Assembly: GCF_030252345.1 (NCBI RefSeq)
Contig: NZ_CP126980.1
Span: forward strand, 7,765,501 to 7,829,500
Direction: 5' to 3'
DNA from: Actinoplanes oblitus
GTDB lineage: Bacteria > Actinomycetota > Actinomycetes > Mycobacteriales > Micromonosporaceae
DNA length: 64,000 nt
The notes under the pieces are model-generated. The model searched no databases and was not told where the DNA came from. It was given only the letters and a program-made list of their open reading frames with translations. Numbering within the stretch: position 1 is the stretch's first letter; every line of letters begins with the position of its first letter. A program made the position numbers and the translations under genes. This document shows, piece by piece, positions 40,702-48,160 of this stretch.

Positions 40702-41202
40702 TCAGGCGGCGAGCACGCCGAACACCCACAGCACGGCGATCGCGAGCGCGGCGGCGAACTCCACCAGCATCGACAGCCCGACCGCCGCGATCGCCCGCCG
40801 GGTCGACGGCCAGGCCCGCTCGCGGCCCAGCCGGGCGGCCTCGGCCGCCCAGACGCCCAGCACGAAGCCGAGCACCAGGCCCACCACCGGGATCACGAAG
40901 AAGCCGATCAGGCCGAGCGCGCCGCCGGCCAGCAGGCTGGTGGTCGGCACCCCGGCGGTCTTCAGCTTGCGGCCCGGCCACAGGTACTTGACGATCGTCC
41001 CGGCCGCGGCGATCGCCGTGGCCACCGCGAGGACCGGCCAGCGCAGCGCGGCCGAGGCGTCCGACAGCAGCGCCCAGAGCAGCACCCCGGCCCAGCTCAG
41101 CAGCAGTCCGGGGAGCACCGGCAGGAACACGCCGAGCGCGCCTGCGGCGATCACCACCCCGGCGATGACGTTCACCGACGTGGCGCTCTCGCTCAGGTCC
41201 AT
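40702..41202 (-). CDS. DUF456 membrane protein
   Basis: A 166-residue protein with four to five transmembrane helices, starting MDLSESATSV. It carries the DUF456 blocks LGVFLPVLPGLLLSWAGVLLWALL and LIGFFVIPVVGLVLGFVLGVWAAE (in parts), separated by WPGRKLKTAG. The function of the family is not known. ATG 41202 is preferred over an upstream frame. It converges with the carboxypeptidase gene. Confidence 0.85.
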   Translation of the reverse strand: MDLSESATSVNVIAGVVIAAGALGVFLPVLPGLLLSWAGVLLWALLSDASAALRWPVLAVATAIAAAGTIVKYLWPGRKLKTAGVPTTSLLAGGALGLIGFFVIPVVGLVLGFVLGVWAAEAARLGRERAWPSTRRAIAAVGLSMLVEFAAALAIAVLWVFGVLAA

Positions 41203-41411
41203 GGACACACCCTGCCGTACCCGCCGGAAAACTCTCAAGGGCGGCCGCGCGCCGCCGATCGACTCCGGCAACGCGGACGGGGCACCCGGTTCTCAAGCAA
41301 CCGGGAGGCAACCGTCCATGACCTTGTCCCGCACCTCGCGAGCTTCAAAGTTTCTCCCTGTCAGCCGGTGCCCACCGCCAACGGGCGCCGACAACAACCG
41401 GGGGAAACGAC

Positions 41412-42329
41412 ATGACCAGCACCGTGACGACCGCTGCCGACCTCACCGCCGACACCGCTCCCGCCACGCCGGTGCTCACCGCCCGCGAGCAGGAGGAGCT
41501 GATCCGCACGCACATGCCGCTGGTCGGCCACCTGGTGCGGGACATGCTCAGCCGGATCCCCAACCACATCCACCGCGACGACCTGACCAGCGCCGGCCTG
41601 CACGCCCTGGTCACCGCCGCCCGCGGCTGGGACCCGGAGCGCGGCGTGCCGTTCCACCGCTTCGCCGGCACCCGGATCCGCGGCGCCCTGCTGGACGAGC
41701 TGCGCGCGCTGGACTGGGCGACCCGCTCGGTGCGGTCCAAGGCCCGTAACACCGACGTCACCCGGCAGAACCTGACCACCACCCTGGGCCGTACGCCGAC
41801 CCCGGAGGAGCTGGCCCAGGCGCTCGGCACCACCACCACCGACCTGCACCAGACCGACACCGACGTGCAGCGCGCCACCGTCCTGTCGCTGCAGGGCTTC
41901 ACCACCAGCAGCGCCGACGACCTGGTCACCGAGCGCGACCCGGGCCCGGAGGAGATGCTGCTGCGCCGCGAGCAGATCGGCTACCTGCACCACGCCATCG
42001 ACTCGCTGCCGGACCGCCTGCAGACCGTGGTCACCGAGTACTTCCTGCAGGAGCGCCCGATGGCGGAGATCGCCAAGGACCTCGGCGTCACCGAGTCCCG
42101 CGTCTCCCAGCTGCGCGCCGAGGCCCTCTCGCTGCTGCGCGACGGCCTCAACACCCACCTCGACCCGGAGCTGGCCCCGAACCCGGAGAACCCGGAGAGC
42201 ATCACCGCGCGCCGCCGGGCGTCGTACTACGCGACCATCGCCGGCAACACCACCATGCAGAGCCGCCTGGCGATGACCAACGCGCACGGGCACACCACGC
42301 TCGGCCTCGGCCTGCGCACCGCCGCCTGA
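41412..42329 (+). CDS. FliA/WhiG-class RNA polymerase sigma factor (paralogue 1)
   Basis: A 305-residue sigma-70 protein of the FliA type. Region 2: HLVRDMLSRIPNHIHRDDLTSAGLHALVTAARGWDPERGVPFHRFAGTRIRGALLDELR in parts (about 40-98). Region 3 about 110-160, region 4: LPDRLQTVVTEYFLQERPMAEIAKDLGVTESRVSQLRAEAL in parts (about 200-245). No flagellar gene is near. In Actinoplanes several FliA-like factors control sporangium and zoospore genes. The N-terminal 20 residues are Thr/Ala-rich. A perfect 17-bp terminator follows. Confidence 0.92.
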   Translation: MTSTVTTAADLTADTAPATPVLTAREQEELIRTHMPLVGHLVRDMLSRIPNHIHRDDLTSAGLHALVTAARGWDPERGVPFHRFAGTRIRGALLDELRALDWATRSVRSKARNTDVTRQNLTTTLGRTPTPEELAQALGTTTTDLHQTDTDVQRATVLSLQGFTTSSADDLVTERDPGPEEMLLRREQIGYLHHAIDSLPDRLQTVVTEYFLQERPMAEIAKDLGVTESRVSQLRAEALSLLRDGLNTHLDPELAPNPENPESITARRRASYYATIAGNTTMQSRLAMTNAHGHTTLGLGLRTAA

Positions 42330-42340
42330 CACACCGTCAC

Positions 42341-42380
42341 CGGGACGGGCCCGGCGTCTCCGGACGCCGGGCCCGTCCCG
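42341..42380 (+). terminator. Perfect 17-bp hairpin after the sigma gene
   Basis: CGGGACGGGCCCGGCGT (42341-42357) pairs with ACGCCGGGCCCGTCCCG (42364-42380), six-base loop; a CTTTTTC run follows at 42391. The strongest terminator of the window. Confidence 0.9.
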
Positions 42381-42399
42381 CATTACCGGGCTTTTTCAT

Positions 42400-42405
42400 T
42401 AAGGT
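42400..42405 (+). promoter_or_regulatory. Leaderless -10 box of the GNAT gene
   Basis: TAAGGT, six bases (CGCCAT) before the ATG at 42412; no ribosome binding site. Confidence 0.5.
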
Positions 42406-42411
42406 CGCCAT

Positions 42412-43266
42412 ATGGGCGAATTCGTGGTGGCACCCGCCAGCGTCGACGACATGGGCCTGCTCGCGGAATGGGCCACCGCGGAGGGCTGGAACCCGGGCAC
42501 CGGTGACGAACGGATCTTCTTCCCGGTCGACCCCGGGGCGTTTCTCGTCGGCCGGCTCGACGGTCACCCGATCACCTCGATCTCGGTGGTCCGCTACGGC
42601 ACCGGGCACGGGTTCCTCGGGTTCTATCTGACCGTTCCGGAACACCGCGGCCGGGGGTACGGCCTGCGCACCTGGCAGACCGGCCTGCACCGGCTCGCCG
42701 GCCGGGTGATCGGCCTCGACGGCGTCGTGGCCCAGCAGGCCAACTACCGCAGGTCGGGCTTCCAACCGGCCTGGACCAACATCCGCTACCGGGGTGTCCC
42801 CCGGCTCGACCCGGTCGCGACCGGCAGCACCCTGGTGGACGCCCGCGGTGTCAGCTTCCAGGAACTGGCCGCCTACGAGCGCCGATTCGGCCCGGCGGGC
42901 CGCGACACGTTCCTGGCGCTGTGGATCTCCGCGCCGAACCACCACGCGCTCGCCGTCCTGCGCGACGGGGCGCTGGCCGGTCTCGGCGTCCGCCGCCCAG
43001 CCGCCGAGGGCGCCCGGATCGGTCCGCTGTACGCCGCCTCCCCGGAGATCGCCGCGGAACTGCTGAACGCGCTTTCCCACGACGAGGACGACGATCGCCT
43101 GTCCGAGATCGCCCTCGACGTCCCGACCGTCAACGGCGACGCCGTGGCGCTCGCCGAACGCGCCGGCCTCACCCCGTCCTTCGAGACCGCCCGGATGTAC
43201 ACCACGGCCCGCCCCGACATCGACGTGTCCGGATTTTATGCGGTGGCCTGCCTCGAACTCGGCTGA
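42412..43266 (+). CDS. GNAT N-acetyltransferase with second C-terminal GNAT-like domain
   Basis: A 284-residue acetyltransferase. The first GNAT domain shows FLGFYLTVPEHRGRGYGLRTWQ (acetyl-CoA loop RxxGxG/A, about 70-92) and ends GFQPAWTNIRYRG. The second half (about 135-284) is a degenerate GNAT-like domain, as in YitH-type proteins. Acceptor unknown. Leaderless start. It is followed 13 bp later by a methyltransferase that also has a leaderless box. Confidence 0.85.
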   Translation: MGEFVVAPASVDDMGLLAEWATAEGWNPGTGDERIFFPVDPGAFLVGRLDGHPITSISVVRYGTGHGFLGFYLTVPEHRGRGYGLRTWQTGLHRLAGRVIGLDGVVAQQANYRRSGFQPAWTNIRYRGVPRLDPVATGSTLVDARGVSFQELAAYERRFGPAGRDTFLALWISAPNHHALAVLRDGALAGLGVRRPAAEGARIGPLYAASPEIAAELLNALSHDEDDDRLSEIALDVPTVNGDAVALAERAGLTPSFETARMYTTARPDIDVSGFYAVACLELG

Positions 43267-43267
43267 T

Positions 43268-43273
43268 TAGGGT
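43268..43273 (+). promoter_or_regulatory. Leaderless -10 box of the methyltransferase gene
   Basis: TAGGGT, six bases before the ATG at 43280; it overlaps the end of the GNAT gene (TGA 43264-43266) by proximity only. Confidence 0.45.
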
Positions 43274-43279
43274 CCGGGG

Positions 43280-44020
43280 ATGCCCGACGCGCATTTCGCC
43301 GATCCCCGGCTCGCTCCGCTCTACGACCATTTCGACGCCGATCGAGGTGACCTCCCCGCCTACCTGGCGCTGATCGACGAGTTCGCCCCGGACCGGGTCC
43401 TCGACGTCGGCTGCGGCACCGGGACCCTGGCCACCCTGCTGGCCACCGGCGGCCGCACGGTGATCGGTGCCGACCCGGCCCTGGCCTCGCTCCGCGTCGC
43501 CGAGCGGAAACCGGGCGCCGGCCGGATCACCTGGCTGCACGCCGGCGCCGCCGGCCTGCCGGACGTCTGGGCCGAACGGGCACCCGCCGACCTGGCGATC
43601 ATGACCGGCAACGTCGCTCAGGTCTTCCTCGCCGACGACGACTGGACCGCCGCGCTGCGCGGCATCCGCGGCGTGCTGCGCCCCGGCGGCCACCTGATCT
43701 TCGAGGCGCGCCGCCCGGAATTCCGCGCCTGGGAGGAGTGGGCCGCCACCCAGGCCCCGGCCACGCTGGAGATCCCCGGCGTCGGACCGGTGGAGCGGCG
43801 GTTCACCCTCGGCGAGGTCCGGCTGCCGCTGGTCTCGTTCCGGTACGAATTCCGCTTCCCCGGCGGCGAGGTGCTCACCTCGGACTCCACGTTGCGTTTC
43901 CGGACGCGGGAGGAGACCGAGGACACGCTGGTGGCGGCCGGTTTCACCGTGCTGGAGGTGCGGGACGCGCCGGACCGGCCGGGGCGGGAGAACGTGTTCG
44001 TCACGCGAGCCGGGTCCTGA
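43280..44020 (+). CDS. Class I SAM-dependent methyltransferase
   Basis: A 246-residue Rossmann methyltransferase: motif I VLDVGCGTGTLATLLA (about 40-55), motif II VIGADPAL, motif IV LAIMTGNVAQVFL and the post-motif LRPGGHLIFEARRP. The family methylates small molecules; the substrate is unknown. Its closeness to the acetyltransferase suggests joint modification of a metabolite, which is an inference. It ends in a terminator facing helD. Confidence 0.88.
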   Translation: MPDAHFADPRLAPLYDHFDADRGDLPAYLALIDEFAPDRVLDVGCGTGTLATLLATGGRTVIGADPALASLRVAERKPGAGRITWLHAGAAGLPDVWAERAPADLAIMTGNVAQVFLADDDWTAALRGIRGVLRPGGHLIFEARRPEFRAWEEWAATQAPATLEIPGVGPVERRFTLGEVRLPLVSFRYEFRFPGGEVLTSDSTLRFRTREETEDTLVAAGFTVLEVRDAPDRPGRENVFVTRAGS

Positions 44021-44074
44021 CCGGCGCGGGGCGGGGGCTCCCCGGCGTACGCCGCAAGGGCGGTCCTGAGGAAA

Positions 44075-44101
44075 GCGGCCCCGCCGGGAAGGCAGGGCCG
44101 C
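44075..44101. terminator. Bidirectional hairpin between methyltransferase and helD
   Basis: GCGGCCC (44075-44081) pairs with GGGCCGC (44095-44101), 13-nt loop, between two convergent stops. Confidence 0.6.
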
Positions 44102-44107
44102 GATCGG

Positions 44108-46384
44108 TCAGGCGAGCGAGCCGAGCACCGCCGGGAGCGGGGCGGTGTGCAGGACGCCGAGGCGCTGGGTGGCGCGGGTGACGGCGACGTAGAGGTCGGA
44201 CAGACCACGCGGGCTCTCCGCGACGATCTCGTCGGGGCAGACCACCAGGACGGAGTCGAACTCCAGGCCCTTCGCCTGCCGGACGGTCATCAGGACCACA
44301 TGGTTGAGCAGGTCGGGCTGCTCTCCCACGGCCGCGCCCGGTACGGCCTCGACCAGGGCCTCCCCCAGCGACGACTCCAGGCCCGCCGGGACCAGCACCC
44401 CGACGCGGCCGGGCTCGACGGCGGCGGCCTCCTTGCGGACGTCGGCGATCAGCTCCTCGGCGAGGGTGCCGGTGAGCACCCGCCGGGCCCACGGGGTAAC
44501 CCCGGCCGAGCGGACCGAGCGGGGCGGTTTCAGCTGCGGGTCGACGGCGGCCAGGACGTCGGCCGCCACAGCCATCACCTCGGCCGGGGTGCGATAGTTG
44601 ACGCTCAGCTCGACGAGCCGCCAGCGCTGCCCCACGTAGGGCTCGAAGACCTGGTCCCAGGTGGTGCTGCCGGACAGCTCCGAGGTCTGCGCGACGTCAC
44701 CGACCACCGTCATCGAGCGGCTCGGGCAGCGGCGCATCAGCAGCCGCCAGGCCATCGGCGACAGCTCCTGCGCCTCGTCCACGATGACGTGCCCGAAGAC
44801 CCAGGTCCGGTCGGCGGCGGCGCGCTCGGCGGCGGTCCGGGTGTCGATCACCTCGTGCCGCTCCACGAAGGCGCTCGCGTCGACCACGTCGACGGCGGAG
44901 AGGATCTCCTCCTCGACGTCCTCGAAGTCCAGCGAACGGGAGCCCTCGACGATCTCCAGGACGCCCTCGGCGTACTCGATGGCCGCCTCACGCTGCCGGG
45001 CCGCCTCCCGCCTCTTCAGCGTGTCGTCGACCCCGAGCAACTCGGCCAGCTCGTCGAGCAACGGCACGTCGGCCGGCGTCCAGCCGTGCGCCCGGTCCCG
45101 CAGGAACGACGCCGGCAGCCCGGCGGACTCCAGCCGGTCGGCGTCGGTGAGCAGGTCGCGCAGCACCTGCCGGGGAGTGAGCACCGGCCAGAACTCGAAC
45201 AGGACCCGCTGCACGTCGACGTCCTCGCGCAGCTCCCGGCGGGTCTCGGCGAGGTCGGCCTCGGAGAGCAGGTTGTCCCCGCCCAGCGGGTCGGCGCCGA
45301 TCCGCTCGGCGATCTGCAGGGACAGCTGGTGGATCGCCTCGGTCACGAAGATCGCCCGGGCCACGTTGTGCGGTTTCGCCGACCTGCGGGCCGCGGCGCG
45401 GGCGTCCTCGAGGACCGCGCGGTCGATGCGCAGCGGGTAGCCGTCGTGGTCCACCTCGACGAAGTCGTCGGGCACGGTCTGCCGGTCGGCGACGGCGTTC
45501 TCCAGGGCCGGCAGCATCAGGTCGAGGTCGCCCTTGAGCGCGGCGATCCCGGCCGGCTCGGCGGCCCGGGCCCGCACGCCCGGGAACATGTCGCCGAGGG
45601 TGGCCAGCAGCACACCGGTCTCGGCGAGCGACGGCAGCACCTGGGAGATGTAGCGCAGGAACGTGGTGTTCGGCCCGAGGATCAGCACCCCGGAGCGGGT
45701 GAGCTGCTGGCGGTACGTGTAGAGCAGGTAGGCCGCCCGGTGCAGGGCCACCGCGGTCTTGCCGGTCCCCGGGCCGCCCTGCACCACCAGCGCCCCGGCC
45801 AGCCCGGACCGGATCACCTCGTCCTGCTCGGCCTGGATGGTCTCGACGATGTCGCGCATCCGGCCGGTCCGGTTCGCGGTCAGCGCGGAGAGCAGCGCCG
45901 CCTCCCCGGTCACGTCCTCGCGCCCGGAGCCGTCGCCGGCCGAGAGGTCCAGCACCTCGTCGTCGATGCCGGTCAGCACCCGGCCCCGGGTGCGCAGGTG
46001 CCGGCGCCGGGTGACCCCGTCCGGGTTGACGGCCGTGGCGAGGTAGAACGGCCGGGCCGCCGGGGCCCGCCAGTCGATCAGCAGCGGATCCTCGTCCCGG
46101 TCCTCGGCGAACAGGCCGAGCCGGCCGATGTAGCGCTCCTTGGCCGCGGCGAAGTCGAGCCGGCCGAAACACAGCCCGTTCTCCACGGAATTCATCTGGG
46201 CGAGCTGTTCCGCGTAGTGGGCGCGAGTGGCCTCGCGCTGGGTGCGGCCCTGGGGGGTGCCGCCACCCTCCAGCAGGATCGCCTTGAGCCGGCTGTCGGC
46301 CTGCTCGCGCAGCTGGTCGAGCCGCTGGTAGAGCGCGGTCAAGTACGCCTGCTCAGAATCGATGTCGGCGTTCGAGCTTGACAA
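44108..46384 (-). CDS. helD: HelD-type superfamily 1 helicase, RNA polymerase recycling motor
   Basis: A 758-residue UvrD-like protein with the HelD layout: an N-terminal coiled coil (about 10-65) that enters the RNA polymerase secondary channel, then VVQGGPGTGKTAVALHRAAYLLY (Walker A about 203-210), a long insertion, Walker B VIVDEAQELSPMAW, motif IV region VVGDVAQTSE, and LMTVRQAKGLEFDSVLVV plus LYVAVTRATQRLGVL at the end. HelD removes polymerase from stalled complexes; some members confer rifamycin tolerance. The TTG at 46384 follows AAAGGGGCGATT; an ATG at 46408 uses AT-rich, atypical codons. Confidence 0.88.
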   Translation of the reverse strand: MSSSNADIDSEQAYLTALYQRLDQLREQADSRLKAILLEGGGTPQGRTQREATRAHYAEQLAQMNSVENGLCFGRLDFAAAKERYIGRLGLFAEDRDEDPLLIDWRAPAARPFYLATAVNPDGVTRRRHLRTRGRVLTGIDDEVLDLSAGDGSGREDVTGEAALLSALTANRTGRMRDIVETIQAEQDEVIRSGLAGALVVQGGPGTGKTAVALHRAAYLLYTYRQQLTRSGVLILGPNTTFLRYISQVLPSLAETGVLLATLGDMFPGVRARAAEPAGIAALKGDLDLMLPALENAVADRQTVPDDFVEVDHDGYPLRIDRAVLEDARAAARRSAKPHNVARAIFVTEAIHQLSLQIAERIGADPLGGDNLLSEADLAETRRELREDVDVQRVLFEFWPVLTPRQVLRDLLTDADRLESAGLPASFLRDRAHGWTPADVPLLDELAELLGVDDTLKRREAARQREAAIEYAEGVLEIVEGSRSLDFEDVEEEILSAVDVVDASAFVERHEVIDTRTAAERAAADRTWVFGHVIVDEAQELSPMAWRLLMRRCPSRSMTVVGDVAQTSELSGSTTWDQVFEPYVGQRWRLVELSVNYRTPAEVMAVAADVLAAVDPQLKPPRSVRSAGVTPWARRVLTGTLAEELIADVRKEAAAVEPGRVGVLVPAGLESSLGEALVEAVPGAAVGEQPDLLNHVVLMTVRQAKGLEFDSVLVVCPDEIVAESPRGLSDLYVAVTRATQRLGVLHTAPLPAVLGSLA

Positions 46385-46418
46385 AATCGCCCCTTTTCGT
46401 GCTATCATTCCGGCCGCT

Positions 46419-46441
46419 GGCAACCATTTTCGATGGTTGCC
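46419..46441. promoter_or_regulatory. Palindrome upstream of helD
   Basis: GGCAACCAT (46419-46427) and ATGGTTGCC (46433-46441), perfect 9-bp arms around TTTCG, 35 bp before the helD start and between it and a divergent lipoprotein gene. It could be an operator. Confidence 0.45.
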
Positions 46442-46585
46442 ATTTCTGTTGGCACAGACTGTTTACGGCAAACGACCAGACTAGCCGACCCGGCGAGGGT
46501 TACGGGTTCGCCGGTGAGTGTCAGGAAGTCGTCAACGACACGCCGGGGCCGTTACGCGAGGCGGCGTGCCGGGATTAACCGGGAC

Positions 46586-47098
46586 ATGGACAACAACCAC
46601 CCGTACCGTCTTGCCGTCCTGGCCCTCGCCGCCGTCGCCACTCTCGGCGTGACCGCCGGCTGCTCCGGCGATGACGACACCCCGGCCGGCAACGCCGCCG
46701 CGGCCGCCGCCGGCGGGCCGGAGCCGAAGACCCTCGATGGGGCGAAGACCGCCGCGCAGACCGTGTTCGACCGGTTCAGCGGTGGCGACTTCGCCGGCGC
46801 CTGGGAGATGTACACCAGCGCCGGCAAGCAGTCGATCAGCAAGGACGACTACGTCAAGCTCAACCAGGCCTGCTCCCGCAAGGGGCTGGCGATCACCCTG
46901 ACCAGTGCCCGGATGGAGGGCACCGACCGGGCCATCGTGATCGCGAAGCAGCTGGTGGCGGCGCAGTCGTACACCATGGTCTACGAGAACGACGCGTGGA
47001 AACTGGAGCCGGCGGCCGAGGGGCTGGCGCTCTACAAGCTCGGCGCGGCCAAGGCGATCGCGGCCCAGAAGAAGGCCGGGACCTGCGCGAACTCGTGA
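46586..47098 (+). CDS. Secreted lipoprotein of unknown function
   Basis: A 170-residue lipoprotein: signal YRLAVLALAAVATLGVTAGC with the lipobox VTAGC, then a short Asp/Ala-rich linker. The folded part (about 50-165) has QTVFDRFSGGDFAGAWEMY, an NTF2/DUF4878-like pattern of a helix followed by a beta sheet ending YENDAWKLEPAAEG. Such domains bind ligands at the cell surface. The start at 46586 is chosen for the signal. It is divergent from helD and ends in a strong terminator. Confidence 0.82.
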   Translation: MDNNHPYRLAVLALAAVATLGVTAGCSGDDDTPAGNAAAAAAGGPEPKTLDGAKTAAQTVFDRFSGGDFAGAWEMYTSAGKQSISKDDYVKLNQACSRKGLAITLTSARMEGTDRAIVIAKQLVAAQSYTMVYENDAWKLEPAAEGLALYKLGAAKAIAAQKKAGTCANS

Positions 47099-47108
47099 CA
47101 ACGGTTTT

Positions 47109-47137
47109 GGGGCCCGCCGCGAACCGCGGCGGGCCCC
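47109..47137. terminator. Perfect 13-bp bidirectional hairpin
   Basis: GGGGCCCGCCGCG (47109-47121), AAC loop, CGCGGCGGGCCCC (47125-47137), between a convergent lipoprotein gene and sigma gene. Confidence 0.85.
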
Positions 47138-47154
47138 GGCCAACCGGGATGGTT

Positions 47155-48006
47155 CTAGGCCGCGACCGGGATCCCGTCCGGGCCGGTCAGGGCGAGCCGG
47201 GTGCGCAGCGTGCCGCGGCTGGCGATCCGGTCGTAGTACGCCGCCCGGCGCCGCGCCACGCAGCCCTCCTTGGGCGGGTTCTCCGCGGCGAGCGCCGGGT
47301 CCAGGTGGGTGTTCAGCCCGTCCCGCAGCAGCACCAGCGCCTCGGCGCGCAGCTGCGACACCCGGGACTCGCTGACCCCCAGGTCCGCGGCGATGTCGGC
47401 CATCGGGCGCTCCTCGAAGAAGTAGCCCTGGACGACCACGCGCAGCCGGTCCGGCAGCGCGTCCACCGCGTGCCGCAGATAGCCGAGACGCTCCCGGAGG
47501 ATCAGCATGTCCTCCGGCCCGGGCGTGCGTTCGGTCACCAGGTCGTCGGCCGTCGCGGTGGCGAAGCCCTGCAGGCTGAACACCGTGGCGCGGTGCACGT
47601 CGTCGGCGGCGTGCTCGATGTCCTCGACCGTGCAGCCCAGCCGCTCGGCCAGCTCCGGCACGCTCGGGGTGCGGCCGAGCTCGGCGGTCAGCTCCTCGCG
47701 GGCCGCGTCGGTCCGGCGGGCCCGCTGGCGGACCGAGCGGCTCGCCCAGTCCAGCCCGCGCAGCTCGTCCAGCAGGGCGCCGCGCACCCGGGCGGCGGCG
47801 AACCGGGGGAAGGGCACGCCCCGCTCGGCGTCGAAACCGCGGGCGGCGGCGACCAGCGCGGCGTACCCGGCGGAGAGCAGGTCATCGCGGTTGACGTGGG
47901 CGGGGACCCGGGCCAGCATCTCACGCACCAGGTGCCCGACGAGCGGCATGTTCGCTCGCACGATGTCCTCGCCACGCCGATCGACGGCAGGTGCCTCACC
48001 GTTCAT
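47155..48006 (-). CDS. FliA/WhiG-class RNA polymerase sigma factor (paralogue 2)
   Basis: A 283-residue sigma factor closely similar to the one at 41412: identical phrases include MPLVGHLVR, RGALLDELR, VTERTPGPE/VTERDPGPE, ERPMA.IA.DLGV.ESRVSQLRAEAL and LLRDGLNTHLDP. It lacks the N-terminal Thr-rich head of the other. Region 4 helix-turn-helix is at about 190-235. The two genes, about 5 kb apart in opposite orientation, look like an old duplication that has diverged in the non-DNA-contact parts. ATG 48006; start region contains GAGGAGACCCCTG. Confidence 0.92.
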   Translation of the reverse strand: MNGEAPAVDRRGEDIVRANMPLVGHLVREMLARVPAHVNRDDLLSAGYAALVAAARGFDAERGVPFPRFAAARVRGALLDELRGLDWASRSVRQRARRTDAAREELTAELGRTPSVPELAERLGCTVEDIEHAADDVHRATVFSLQGFATATADDLVTERTPGPEDMLILRERLGYLRHAVDALPDRLRVVVQGYFFEERPMADIAADLGVSESRVSQLRAEALVLLRDGLNTHLDPALAAENPPKEGCVARRRAAYYDRIASRGTLRTRLALTGPDGIPVAA

Positions 48007-48075
48007 CAGGGGTCTCCTCAGTACCGGCCGGGAGGGTGTCCGGCGCTGAGAAAAAGATCTGCGAGGCTGAGTGCT

Positions 48076-48094
48076 ACCCGGTTCGATACCGGGT
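48076..48094. promoter_or_regulatory. Palindrome between sigma factor and helicase genes
   Basis: ACCCGGT (48076-48082), TCGAT, ACCGGGT (48088-48094). It resembles a tRNA T-arm but no tRNA surrounds it. The site lies about 70 bp upstream of both divergent starts and may be an operator. Confidence 0.35.
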
Positions 48095-48160
48095 GCAGAG
48101 TGGTTGCCACGGATGATCGGTAGGATTGACCTCCAACTGACCTACGGAGAGTTACCCCCT

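Noticed and set aside
41387..41394. GCCGACAA upstream of the first FliA-like gene as autoregulatory promoter
   Set aside because: Seven of eight bases match, but no CTCA or TAAA -35 at the right distance.
48071..48100. T-arm-like CCCGG-TTCGATA-CCGGG
   Set aside because: No acceptor, D or anticodon arm fits upstream, so it is not a tRNA; kept only as a palindrome.
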